DNA of 59,533 nt from Methylococcaceae bacterium UBA662 (GTDB lineage: Bacteria; Pseudomonadota; Gammaproteobacteria; Methylococcales; Methylomonadaceae): NCBI GenBank assembly GCA_002299425.1, contig DBNW01000053.1, positions 142,820 to 202,352 of the forward strand, read 5' to 3'. Both the position numbers and the translations under genes were made by a program. Of the stretch, positions 1 to 8,615 are shown piece after piece (the stretch's first letter is position 1; each line of letters starts with the position of its first letter). A model generated the notes under the pieces. The model was not told where the DNA came from, did not search any database, and saw only the letters and a list, made by a program, of their open reading frames with translations.

Positions 1-221
1 CCGTCGCCGCCGATGGCGATGGCCAAGTCGCAGGTCTCACCCATAGTCTCGGCCGGTGTTATTTTAACCGGCTGGCCTGACACAAACGCGGCACTGTCAG
101 GAGTTACAGCAACCTTATGACCCTGCGCCAGCAAATAGCGGCACACTGTCACCAGCGTTTCAGCAATGCTAGGGTCGCTGGGCTTGCCAAAAATGCCGAC
201 GGTTTGGTAAAGCGGCCGCAT
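1..221 (-). CDS. nadK: NAD kinase, N-terminal part (cut by window edge)
   Basis: Reading the minus strand from the ATG at 221 gives about 73 residues that start MRPLYQTVGIFGKPSD and end in the run AIAIGGDG at the window edge. The GGDG motif is the NAD/ATP-binding signature of NAD kinase, and the opening 'VGIFG' strand with the following helix matches the family N-terminus. The enzyme phosphorylates NAD to NADP in the cytoplasm. An in-frame ATG lies 12 bases upstream (233), but the GGGAG sequence five bases before 221 favours the shorter start. The C-terminal three quarters lie outside the window. The gene is divergent from mfd. Confidence 0.88.
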   Translation of the reverse strand, partial: MRPLYQTVGIFGKPSDPSIAETLVTVCRYLLAQGHKVAVTPDSAAFVSGQPVKITPAETMGETCDLAIAIGGD

Positions 222-394
222 AGTGGCTCCCATTGCACAAAGGTTCGGATTATACTTAAAAAGCATTTTTAGTCGGCAAGCAAATCCCTGTCGCCGGTAC
301 GCATGAACAGGGCAGCCGGATGCTTCCGGCAAATACCCAACATCCCACATTCGGTGTAAGATACGCGCCTTTGTGCTGCATTGTTCATCGGTAA

Positions 395-3300
395 ATGGCA
401 AATCACCCTATTCTGTCCTTCCTGATCCCGCCACAGTCACAACAAAAAGCCATTTGGGGTGGCTTAATTGGCTGCGCCGATTCGTTGGCGTTGGCTACGG
501 CCATCAATCAGGAAAATCGGCTGTTTGTTATCGTCACCCCCGACAACCAAACGGCACTCAGGGTTGAGCATGAACTGGCCTTTTTTTTAGGCGAAAGCCA
601 GTCCATTCTGCATTTCCCCGATTGGGAAACCCTGCCCTACGATGTGTTTTCGCCGTTGCCGGAGATTGTCTCCGAACGCCTGAAGACCCTCGCGGTGTTG
701 CCGCAAACCCGGCGCGGCGCCTTAGTGGTGTCGGTGTCAACGCTGATGTACCGGCTGGCACCCAGGGAGCACGTCCTTGCCAATAGCTTTTCGATAAAAG
801 TCGGCGATGCTTTTAATTTGGAACTGAACCGGCTGAAACTGGAAAGCGTCGGTTACCAGTGCGTATCACAAGTGTACCAACACGCCGAGTTTGCAGTTAG
901 GGGAGCGATTGTTGACATTTTTCCGATGGGCAGCAAACAGCCGTTCCGCCTCGAATTGTTTGATGAGGAAATTGAATCCATCCGCACGTTCGACCCGGAA
1001 AACCAGCGTTCGCTGGCGAAAATCGATCAGGTGCAGTTGTTTCCGGCACGCGAATTTCCGCTCACGGATGCCTCCATTAAACACTTCCGCCAAGCGTTCC
1101 GGGATGCGTTCCCCGACACGCCGCTCAGCAACAGCTTGTACCAGGATGTTAGCAAAGCCATTTTGCCCAATGGCATTGAATACTACCTGCCTTTATTCGT
1201 TGAAAATACGGCAACCCTGTTCGATTACTTGCCCAACACTTCGGTGCTGGTGTTGCCGGAATCATTCGAGACCTTAGCCGAAGCCTTCAACCATGAAGCC
1301 GACGAACGCTACCAGCAACGCCAATACAACAGCGAGCGGCCCTTGTTGGCACCTAGGCAATTGTTTTTGTCCGCCGACGAGATTAAGCAAAAAAGCGCGT
1401 CATTCTCCCAAGTTGAAATCAGCCGCCGTGTTGACCAGGATGGCCCATGCCGGGTCTTGCCCGACGTGTCGATCAATGCCAAGCTGGAATTGCCTGCACA
1501 AAAGCTGCAAAGCTTTATTGACGGTTTCAACGGAAAACTGTTGTTTATCGCTGAATCGGCCGGTCGCCGCGAAGGGTTGGTGGAAAAACTAAGGGGCTTT
1601 AACATCCCTGTCAAACCCGTAGAGGGCTGGCAAGCGTTCGTAGCCAGTGCAGACACCGCCTGCATCACCGTCGCACCGATGGACCACGGCTTGTGGCTGA
1701 AGTCCCCTGCCCTCGCCTTGATCACCGAAAACTTATTGTCCGGCGAAAAAGCCCAGCAACGGCGCCGGCGGCGGCAATCGGCGGCGCGCGAGCTGGACAC
1801 CCTCATCAGCAACCTGAACGAGCTGAGCATCGGCTCGCCGGTAGTGCATCAGGAACACGGCGTCGGGCGTTATTTGGGTTTGCAAACCTTAGAAATAGGC
1901 GGTATCCGGGCGGAATTTTTGATGCTGGAATACGCCAATAACGACAAACTGTATGTGCCGGTATCGTCGCTGCATTTGATTGGCCGCTACACCGGCATCA
2001 GCCCGGAGAACGCGCCGCTGTACAAGCTGGGCGGCGACCAATGGGCGAAGGCCAAGAAAAAGGCCATCGCCCAAATTTACGATGTCGCTGCCGAACTGCT
2101 CGACATCCACGCCCAACGTGCCAGTAAACAAGGCCATGCTTTCGCCATAGCAGACACCGGTTACCAGGCCTTCGCCGATGCCTTCCCGTTTGAGGAAACC
2201 CCCGACCAGCAAACCGCCATCGAGTCCATTCTGGACGACATGGCCAGCCCGCAGCCTATGGACCGGGTGATCTGCGGCGATGTCGGTTTCGGCAAAACGG
2301 AAGTGTCGATGCGCGCCGCTTTTATCGCCGCGCAAAGCAGCCAGCAAGTCGCGGTGTTGGTGCCGACCACCTTACTGGCCAGCCAGCATTACCAAAACTT
2401 CCGCGACCGCTTCGCCGATTGGCCGGTACGCATCGAGGTCATGTCCCGCTTCGTCACCCCTAAGCGGCAAAAAGAAATCGCCGAGGACATAGCCTGCGGC
2501 AAGGTCGATATCGTCATCGGCACCCATACGTTGCTATCGAAGGCAATTAAGTACAAAAACTTAGGGCTGGTCATCATCGACGAGGAACACCGCTTCGGCG
2601 TTAGGCAAAAGGAGTATTTCAAAAAACTGCGTAACGAAGTGGACATGCTGACGCTGACCGCGACCCCGATTCCGCGCACCCTGAACATGGCGATGGCCGG
2701 CCTGCGCGACATTTCCATCATCGCCAGCCCGCCGCCCAACCGCCACGCCATCAAGACCTTCATCAACGAATGGGTGGACGCGCAAATCCAGGAAGCCTGT
2801 TTGCGCGAGATTAAACGCGGCGGCCAGGTGTTTTTTCTGCATAACGATGTCAAAAGCATGGCCAAAATGGCCGCGGAACTGGCGCAGCTGGTGCCGGAGG
2901 CGCGCATCGAAATCGCCCACGGACAAATGCCGGAGCGTGATTTAGAACGCATCATGCTGGATTTTTACCACCAACGCTTTAACGTCTTGCTCAGCACCAC
3001 CATCATCGAAAGCGGCATCGACATCCCCAGTGCCAACACCATCCTCATCAACCGCGCCGACAAACTGGGCCTGGCGCAATTGCACCAACTGCGCGGGCGG
3101 GTCGGGCGTTCGCACCACCGCGCTTATGCCTATTTCATCGTGCCGCCGAAAGCCCTGATGAGCAAGGACGCGGTGAAACGCTTGGATGCCGTAGCGACTT
3201 CCGGCGACCTAGGCGCAGGCTTTTTGTTGTCCACCCATGATATGGAAATCCGCGGCGCAGGTGAATTGTTAGGTGACGACCAAAGCGGGCAAATCCAGGA

Positions 3301-3829
3301 AATCGGCTTCACCCTCTACACGGAGCTGTTGGAACGGGCCATCAACGCCTTAAAATCCGGCAAACAACCGGAACTGGAAACCCCCATCGACAAAGGCCCG
3401 GAAGTTGATTTGCAAGCCGCCGCACTGATCCCAGAAGATTATTTGCCCGACATCCATGCCCGTCTGGTGCTGTACAAACGCATTTCCAACACCGAAAACC
3501 AGGACGAATTGCGGGAACTGCAAGTGGAAATGATCGACCGTTTCGGCCTGTTGCCGGAACCGGTGAAAACCTTGTTCAGCATCACTGAACTGAAACAACA
3601 AGCCGGTCGCCTAGGCATCCGCAAAATTGAAGCCAATCAGTCCGGTGGGCGGCTGCTGTTTTCCGACAAACCGGTCATTAACGCGGAAAATTTGATCCGC
3701 TTAATTCAGACCCAAGCCCAGGTTTACAAACTGGACGGAGCAGACAAGCTGAAATTCACCCACGCTTTTCAGGCAACCGCTAAAAAAATTGATTTTATCC
3801 ATGCACTGCTTAACCAATTGACACTGTAA
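395..3829 (+). CDS. mfd: Transcription-repair coupling factor Mfd
   Basis: This 1144-residue protein matches full-length Mfd (about 1150 in E. coli). Mfd is a double-stranded DNA translocase that pushes stalled RNA polymerase off lesions and recruits UvrA. The N-terminal third carries the UvrB-homology modules (the segment with 'HFPDWETLPYD'). The RNA-polymerase-interacting domain follows around residues 480-550 ('VVHQEHGVGRYLGL'). The RecG-like motor has Walker A GFGKTE with K634 and a DEEH box at 729-732, then 'TATPIPRT' and the 'LRGRVGRS' motif VI. The C-terminal UvrA-binding inhibitory domain is present. The ribosome binding site is weak (CGGTAA next to the start). The following DUF2058 gene begins 12 bases after the stop, so the two are probably cotranscribed. 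Confidence 0.97.
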   Translation: MANHPILSFLIPPQSQQKAIWGGLIGCADSLALATAINQENRLFVIVTPDNQTALRVEHELAFFLGESQSILHFPDWETLPYDVFSPLPEIVSERLKTLAVLPQTRRGALVVSVSTLMYRLAPREHVLANSFSIKVGDAFNLELNRLKLESVGYQCVSQVYQHAEFAVRGAIVDIFPMGSKQPFRLELFDEEIESIRTFDPENQRSLAKIDQVQLFPAREFPLTDASIKHFRQAFRDAFPDTPLSNSLYQDVSKAILPNGIEYYLPLFVENTATLFDYLPNTSVLVLPESFETLAEAFNHEADERYQQRQYNSERPLLAPRQLFLSADEIKQKSASFSQVEISRRVDQDGPCRVLPDVSINAKLELPAQKLQSFIDGFNGKLLFIAESAGRREGLVEKLRGFNIPVKPVEGWQAFVASADTACITVAPMDHGLWLKSPALALITENLLSGEKAQQRRRRRQSAARELDTLISNLNELSIGSPVVHQEHGVGRYLGLQTLEIGGIRAEFLMLEYANNDKLYVPVSSLHLIGRYTGISPENAPLYKLGGDQWAKAKKKAIAQIYDVAAELLDIHAQRASKQGHAFAIADTGYQAFADAFPFEETPDQQTAIESILDDMASPQPMDRVICGDVGFGKTEVSMRAAFIAAQSSQQVAVLVPTTLLASQHYQNFRDRFADWPVRIEVMSRFVTPKRQKEIAEDIACGKVDIVIGTHTLLSKAIKYKNLGLVIIDEEHRFGVRQKEYFKKLRNEVDMLTLTATPIPRTLNMAMAGLRDISIIASPPPNRHAIKTFINEWVDAQIQEACLREIKRGGQVFFLHNDVKSMAKMAAELAQLVPEARIEIAHGQMPERDLERIMLDFYHQRFNVLLSTTIIESGIDIPSANTILINRADKLGLAQLHQLRGRVGRSHHRAYAYFIVPPKALMSKDAVKRLDAVATSGDLGAGFLLSTHDMEIRGAGELLGDDQSGQIQEIGFTLYTELLERAINALKSGKQPELETPIDKGPEVDLQAAALIPEDYLPDIHARLVLYKRISNTENQDELRELQVEMIDRFGLLPEPVKTLFSITELKQQAGRLGIRKIEANQSGGRLLFSDKPVINAENLIRLIQTQAQVYKLDGADKLKFTHAFQATAKKIDFIHALLNQLTL

Positions 3830-3841
3830 AAGGTACCAACC

Positions 3842-4393
3842 ATGAGCAAGCAAAAACTCTCCTTGCAAGAACAATTGCTGCAATCGGGGCTGGTCAATTC
3901 GGCAAAAGCCAAGTCGGTGAAAACCGAGCAGCGAAAGAAAACCCAGCAACAGCGAAAAAATAACGCTGCCGCAGAGGATGCCGCGAAAGACCTAGCCAAA
4001 CAAGCACAAGCCGCTAAAGCCGAGAAGGATCGCCTACTCAACCAACAACGGACGCAACAGGAAGCCGGCAAGCAACTGACCGCGCAAATCAAGCAACTGG
4101 TGGAATCGAACCGTATTGCCGAAGCCCCGGATGGTGAACCCTACCATTTCACGGATAACAATAAAGTGAAGACCCTGTATGTTTCCGAATCCCTACGCGA
4201 GCAATTGGGGGCAGGCCGCTTGGCGATAGTCAAATCCGAACAACAATACGCCGTGGTACCCTTAGACACGGCGGAAAAAATCAGACTGCGTTCTGCAGAA
4301 CACCTCGTGCTGCTCAACAGCCCACCCGACAGTCACAACCACCACAACGACCCTTACGCCGCCTTCCCAGTACCCGATGATTTAATGTGGTGA
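3842..4393 (+). CDS. DUF2058 (YaiL-type) protein
   Basis: The 183-residue protein opens with 'LSLQEQLLQSGLVNSAKAK', the hallmark of the DUF2058/YaiL family, followed by a long charged segment rich in Lys, Gln and Ala (about residues 20-90) likely to form a coiled coil. A conserved globular C-terminal half follows ('YHFTDNNKVKTLYVSE', 'LAIVKSEQQYAVVPL'). E. coli YaiL has been associated with the nucleoid or polysomes, but its molecular function is not established. It lies 12 bases downstream of mfd and is convergent with the glycosyltransferase, whose stop is only 14 bases away; no terminator with a T-run is visible between them. Confidence 0.85.
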   Translation: MSKQKLSLQEQLLQSGLVNSAKAKSVKTEQRKKTQQQRKNNAAAEDAAKDLAKQAQAAKAEKDRLLNQQRTQQEAGKQLTAQIKQLVESNRIAEAPDGEPYHFTDNNKVKTLYVSESLREQLGAGRLAIVKSEQQYAVVPLDTAEKIRLRSAEHLVLLNSPPDSHNHHNDPYAAFPVPDDLMW

Positions 4394-4407
4394 AGTGCCA
4401 ACCTGCA

Positions 4408-5628
4408 TCACGCTAAACCTGCGGCAGCCAGTTTTTGGCACAAGGCCAACTGCTTAGGCAGCAGCCGCGATAAAGCATAGTCCGACTCGACGGTGTGCCG
4501 TGCGTTCTGCCGTAACCTGATACTTTCCTCCGCGTTAAGACTTAAGGCTTGGGCAATTTTTTCAGCCAAGCCTTGGCTGTCAAAAAAATCCACCAACAAG
4601 CCATTACGGCCTGCTTCAAGCACTTCGCGTACCGGTGCAGTGTCCGAGGCTACCATTAAGCAACCACAGGCCATCGCCTCCAAAAAAGACCAAGACAGCA
4701 CAAACGGTTTGGTCAAATAGACATGCACGGATGACGCTTGCAAAACCTGTTTATACAAACCGTAGGGCAAAGAACCGGTAAAATGTACACGCTCTTTATC
4801 CAGAGGCGTTTTTGCTAACATGTAGGTTTTCCAACTGTCGCCTTCAGGCGGCTTATTGCCGTAGGCAATGCGGTCATCGGCGACAATCACCGCATGACAC
4901 TGGGGACGCTGTTTTTGCAGCCGCGCCAAGGCCTCTATAAATTGCGGAAAGCCTCGGTAACTGTCCATGCCACGCGCTACATAGGTGACGATTTCATCAG
5001 CCTGGGTTAAATCTAAATGAGGCAATTTTAGTTTTGCTGCGGTTTGGGGCTGAAAATACTGGGTATCTATGCCATCGTGCAAAACGTCTATTTTGTGCTG
5101 AAAATCGTTTGGGAAACGGGATTTTTGCCATTCGGTCGGGGCAATGCCGGTATCGCAGGCGGTCAAATCCACCAGCATGGCGGCATTGCTGGCGCGGTAG
5201 CGCAACACCGCATCCAGGGCTGGCATCTGTCTTGGATCAAAATCAAAATCACCGCCACCGCTTTGGCTGTACCACTCGCAATAAAGCAACAACGGCGTAT
5301 TGGGGAACACGTCTTTAACAAACATGCCACAACCCCAGCCGGTATGGGCGCAAATCAAATCGGGAACAAAGCCTTTGTTTTGCAATTGCTGCAATACCCT
5401 GACTACGGCCTGGGCTTCCAGCACGGCATTTTCAAACAGTTTGACGTAAGTATGAGTACTTTCATGCGCCTTACGAGTGGGCTCAAACAGCACTTTAGTG
5501 ACGCCCGGGATGTCCCCCGTCTTGCTTTGCGTCAAAAAACCCACTTGGTGCTTGGGGTCTTTGGCCAATGCCGCTGCGATATGACGGTATTGAGCGGGAA
5601 AGTTGTTATGGATGAATAAAATGCGCAC
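4408..5628 (-). CDS. Glycosyltransferase family 4 protein
   Basis: From the GTG at 5628 the protein is about 406 residues and begins VRILFIHNNFPAQYRH, a typical first beta strand of a GT-B glycosyltransferase. The C-terminal half has the GT4 pattern: 'MDSYRGFPQFIEAL', the acceptor/donor loop 'HFTGSLPYGLYKQVLQASSVHVYLT', then 'SWSFLEAMACGCLMVASDTAPVREVLEAGRNGLLVDF' (split here for reading), which contains the conserved E-x7-E nucleotide-sugar site. The reading frame remains open upstream to a TTG at 5763, but that stretch lacks family similarity and overlaps the promoter region of the divergent adaptor gene. No good ribosome binding site is visible for either start. Substrate unknown; likely surface glycan or exopolysaccharide synthesis. 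Confidence 0.85.
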   Translation of the reverse strand: MRILFIHNNFPAQYRHIAAALAKDPKHQVGFLTQSKTGDIPGVTKVLFEPTRKAHESTHTYVKLFENAVLEAQAVVRVLQQLQNKGFVPDLICAHTGWGCGMFVKDVFPNTPLLLYCEWYSQSGGGDFDFDPRQMPALDAVLRYRASNAAMLVDLTACDTGIAPTEWQKSRFPNDFQHKIDVLHDGIDTQYFQPQTAAKLKLPHLDLTQADEIVTYVARGMDSYRGFPQFIEALARLQKQRPQCHAVIVADDRIAYGNKPPEGDSWKTYMLAKTPLDKERVHFTGSLPYGLYKQVLQASSVHVYLTKPFVLSWSFLEAMACGCLMVASDTAPVREVLEAGRNGLLVDFFDSQGLAEKIAQALSLNAEESIRLRQNARHTVESDYALSRLLPKQLALCQKLAAAGLA

Positions 5629-5816
5629 GGTGTTTGTTTTGGGTGCTTTAAAAAAGTCGGCATTTTGCCAGCCCTCTGGCAACAATTCCAGAATACCTTG
5701 GCCGCAGAATGCTGCGGTACGCGATTCATGCCGGTTTAGAGGCAACGCTCGATAACGCCGCAAACACTTGCTATCATGGCAACAATTTCACGGACTCTCC
5801 AAAAAAACAACCAGGC

Positions 5817-6980
5817 ATGAATGCATTACGTTTTCTCTGCGTGCACACGTTCTGGCAACCGATTTTTTTTTGCATCATCGGGCTTTCTGCCCTAGCCGCG
5901 GCCTTTCTGGCCTTAGGCCGCAGCAAAACCGACTCCCCCTCACCGCCCCCCGTCGTTGAAGTAGCCGAAGCCGTACAAAGAAATGTGCCTATTTATAAGG
6001 AGTGGAGCGGTACGCTCGATGGTCTGGTCAACAGCAAAATTTTGGCCCAAGTATCCGGGCAGTTAACTCAGCAACGCTATCAAGAAGGACACCTGATTAA
6101 AAAAGGCCAAGTATTGTACGAAATCGACTCCAGGGAGTTGCAGTTGTCTCTTGATGAAGCGTTAGTTCAGTTGGCGCGGCAACAGACCGTGCTGAAAACG
6201 GCTCATAATGATTTACAACGGATAAAGCGCTTGCTGCCGGAAGGTGCTGTCAGTGCTCGCGACCATAACAAAGCGCTTGGACAAGTAGCCTTAGCGCAAG
6301 CGGATGTGCAGTCCGCCAAAATTGCCCTGGAAAAAGCCCGACTGCAATTAGACCGGACTAAAATTTTATCGCCCATAGACGGGGTCGCCGGTCTATCAAA
6401 CGTTGCAATTGGCGATTTTGTAGGTCCTGGCAGCGGCACTACTGAATTAACCACCGTTTCCCAACTGCATCCTATCAAAGCGTACATTCCAATGAGCGAA
6501 CAGGAGTACTTGTACTTCTCCCAGCAAAACCGTCAGGCCCGTACTGGGCCATCGCAACTTATTTTGGCCGATGGCAGCACGCATCCCCATGCGGGCCACT
6601 TTCTTTTTACAGACCGTGCGGTTAATGCCAAGACCGGCACCATTCAAGTGGTTTTTTTGTTTCCTAATCCTGACAATCGCCTGCGCCCTGGCCAATACGC
6701 CCGGGTTCGGCTGGTGCTGGATAGCCAAACTTTGGCTTTGTTAGTGCCTAAGCGCGCCGTCAAGGAAAGACAAGGGCAGCACAGGGTGGCGGTGGTTAAA
6801 CCAAACCGTACCGTTGAATGGCGCTCGATTCGGGTAGCCGAATCCATCGGTAACGCGTGGCGGGTCGATGCCGGGCTTAAGGCGGGTGAGTGGGTTATCG
6901 TTGAAGCCGTAGCAACGATGCGTTCCGGGGTTACAGTGATGCCTAAACCGTCGGCTCAACTCCTAAGTGCCGTAAGGTAA
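5817..6980 (+). CDS. RND-type efflux periplasmic adaptor (MFP)
   Basis: This is a 387-residue membrane-fusion protein. An uncleaved hydrophobic anchor lies at about residues 12-34, then barrel-sandwich halves ('VNSKILAQVSGQLTQQRYQEG', 'KILSPIDGVAGLSNVAIGDFVG') flank a helical hairpin around residues 105-180. The AcrA-like beta barrel and membrane-proximal domain follow ('DNRLRPGQYARVRLVL', 'VPKRAVKERQGQHRVAVV'). Adaptors of this kind join an RND pump to an outer-membrane channel. The next gene is an outer-membrane factor, but no pump gene lies between them, which is unusual. The ATG at 5817 was chosen because it precedes the anchor directly; an upstream extension to 5709 has no family-like sequence. 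Confidence 0.9.
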   Translation: MNALRFLCVHTFWQPIFFCIIGLSALAAAFLALGRSKTDSPSPPPVVEVAEAVQRNVPIYKEWSGTLDGLVNSKILAQVSGQLTQQRYQEGHLIKKGQVLYEIDSRELQLSLDEALVQLARQQTVLKTAHNDLQRIKRLLPEGAVSARDHNKALGQVALAQADVQSAKIALEKARLQLDRTKILSPIDGVAGLSNVAIGDFVGPGSGTTELTTVSQLHPIKAYIPMSEQEYLYFSQQNRQARTGPSQLILADGSTHPHAGHFLFTDRAVNAKTGTIQVVFLFPNPDNRLRPGQYARVRLVLDSQTLALLVPKRAVKERQGQHRVAVVKPNRTVEWRSIRVAESIGNAWRVDAGLKAGEWVIVEAVATMRSGVTVMPKPSAQLLSAVR

Positions 6981-7052
6981 GCTTACGACATGGTCTGGTT
7001 TTTCTTGCCTACAGTCCGCGTGCGGCGTCTGTTGCCGTCCAGTGCAAAGGCC

Positions 7053-8456
7053 ATGAACAGAACACTCCCGTTGCTGCTGTCTTTAGGCTTGGTCGGCTGT
7101 TATGTGGTTGGCCCAGACTATGTGCGGCCCAAAACACAAACGCCTAAACACTGGCGCTTTACCGTCGCCGTTGCCAAGGAAACCGCTAACCTGGCGTGGT
7201 GGAAACAACTGAACGACCACGTCCTAGACAACCTGATAGAACAAGCCCTAGCCAGTAACTTGGATTTAACCATTGCGATTGCCCATGTGCAACAGTTTAT
7301 GGGGGTTTACGGGGCTACCCGCGCTAATTTGTTCCCGCAAATTTTTGCCCAAGCCAATTACGAACGCCAGCAAACTAGCAGTCAAAATATCGCCGAACTC
7401 GGTGCTGCCTTGTTTTGGGAATTGGATATTTGGGGCCAGCTACGCCGTGCCAAAGAAGCCGCCTACGCGGACTTGTTGGCGCAAGAAGCCGTGCGCGATG
7501 CGGTTATCCTGACGCTGGTCAGTGCGGTCGCGCAAACCTACATCACCTTAGTAACCTTAGATAAAAGTCTGCAAATAACCCACCAAACGGTGGCTGTTCT
7601 TGACAAGGCAAACCGTATTGCCAAAGCGCGTTTCAAGCAAGGCTTTGCCTCTGAAATTGAGGTGAGTCAGTCGGATTCGGAGCTAGAGCGCCGCCGAGCG
7701 CAAATCCCTTTTTTTGAACAACACATAGCCCAAACCGAACATGCACTGCGCTTACTGTTGGGCAGAACGCCGGGCTCCATAAGCCGTGGCTTGTCTTTAA
7801 GCGAATTGACCCTACCCGTTGTCCCCGCAGGTCTGCCTTCTGAGTTATTGGCCCGGCGGCCTGACATCAAACAAGCCGAGCAACACCTGATTGCCGCCAA
7901 CGCCCGCATCGGCGTGGCGCGGGGAGAGTTTTTCCCAAAAATTCGGCTAACCGGAACCATCGGCCAGACCAGCCTTGAATTGGCACAATTGTTTGTACCC
8001 GGAGCCAACTTTTGGTCTGTCGGCAGCCATTTATTAGGCCCTATCTTCACTGCCGGCAGGATCGCAGGCCAAGTGCAAGCGGCAGAAGCTGCGCAGCGGG
8101 CGGCGTTGGCCGGTTATCAACGCGCCATCCTGTCAGCGTTCCGTGAATTTGAAGACGGCCTGGTGGCCAGCACCAAGTCCAACGAACGGCAAGCCCTGCA
8201 ATTGCGCCGGGTCGAGGCGTTGGAAACTTATGTGCGGCTGTCGCGGATACGTTACGAAGAAGGCTACGATACTTACCTGGAAGTAATCGATGCCCTAAGG
8301 CAACATTACGAAGGCCAGCTTGAATGGGCGCAGGCGCGTAGCGATACGTTTACTGCCTTAATCCAGTTGTATCGGGTGATGGGTGGCGGTTGGACGGCGG
8401 CCGCCTACGACACAGTCAGGCTGCCTGCGACTAAACCGGCAGCCTGGGTTCCCTGA
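7053..8456 (+). CDS. NodT-family outer-membrane factor lipoprotein (TolC-like)
   Basis: The 467-residue protein starts with a short signal and lipobox (LVGC, Cys16) followed by 'GPDYVRPK', the standard N-terminus of NodT/OprM-family outer-membrane factors. Two repeats of the OEP fold are visible: the region with 'AELGAALFWELDIWGQLRRAKE', and later 'LLARRPDIKQAEQHLIAANARIGVARGEFFPKI'. It should form a trimeric channel through the outer membrane, lipid-anchored. The start at 7053 places the lipobox at the usual distance; an in-frame ATG at 6990 would put 21 extra residues before the signal. It follows the adaptor gene by 72 bases; a pump is absent. Confidence 0.92.
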   Translation: MNRTLPLLLSLGLVGCYVVGPDYVRPKTQTPKHWRFTVAVAKETANLAWWKQLNDHVLDNLIEQALASNLDLTIAIAHVQQFMGVYGATRANLFPQIFAQANYERQQTSSQNIAELGAALFWELDIWGQLRRAKEAAYADLLAQEAVRDAVILTLVSAVAQTYITLVTLDKSLQITHQTVAVLDKANRIAKARFKQGFASEIEVSQSDSELERRRAQIPFFEQHIAQTEHALRLLLGRTPGSISRGLSLSELTLPVVPAGLPSELLARRPDIKQAEQHLIAANARIGVARGEFFPKIRLTGTIGQTSLELAQLFVPGANFWSVGSHLLGPIFTAGRIAGQVQAAEAAQRAALAGYQRAILSAFREFEDGLVASTKSNERQALQLRRVEALETYVRLSRIRYEEGYDTYLEVIDALRQHYEGQLEWAQARSDTFTALIQLYRVMGGGWTAAAYDTVRLPATKPAAWVP

Positions 8457-8479
8457 CAAAACAGCCCCATCAAAGCGGT

Positions 8480-8500
8480 GCCGCCTGATCTTAAGGCGGC
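8480..8500. other. GC-rich hairpin downstream of the outer-membrane factor gene
   Basis: GCCGCC at 8480-8485 pairs with GGCGGC at 8495-8500 across a nine-base loop, 24 bases after the outer-membrane factor stop. On the plus strand it is followed by A residues, not T, so it is not a classical intrinsic terminator for the upstream gene. It could still slow polymerase or protect the 3' end. Confidence 0.35.
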
Positions 8501-8615
8501 GGCAAAAAACCAGTAGGGGTGAAACTTAAGTTAAAATAAAAACCGGCCAGCAAGCCAGATTTTGCCAAACTTGCCCCCAGTTTATTGAATCCATCGCCAT
8601 AAAAAGGAATGCCCC

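Noticed and set aside
5629..5763. Upstream extension of the glycosyltransferase gene to a TTG
   Set aside because: The residues do not resemble glycosyltransferases and overlap the promoter area of the divergent adaptor gene.
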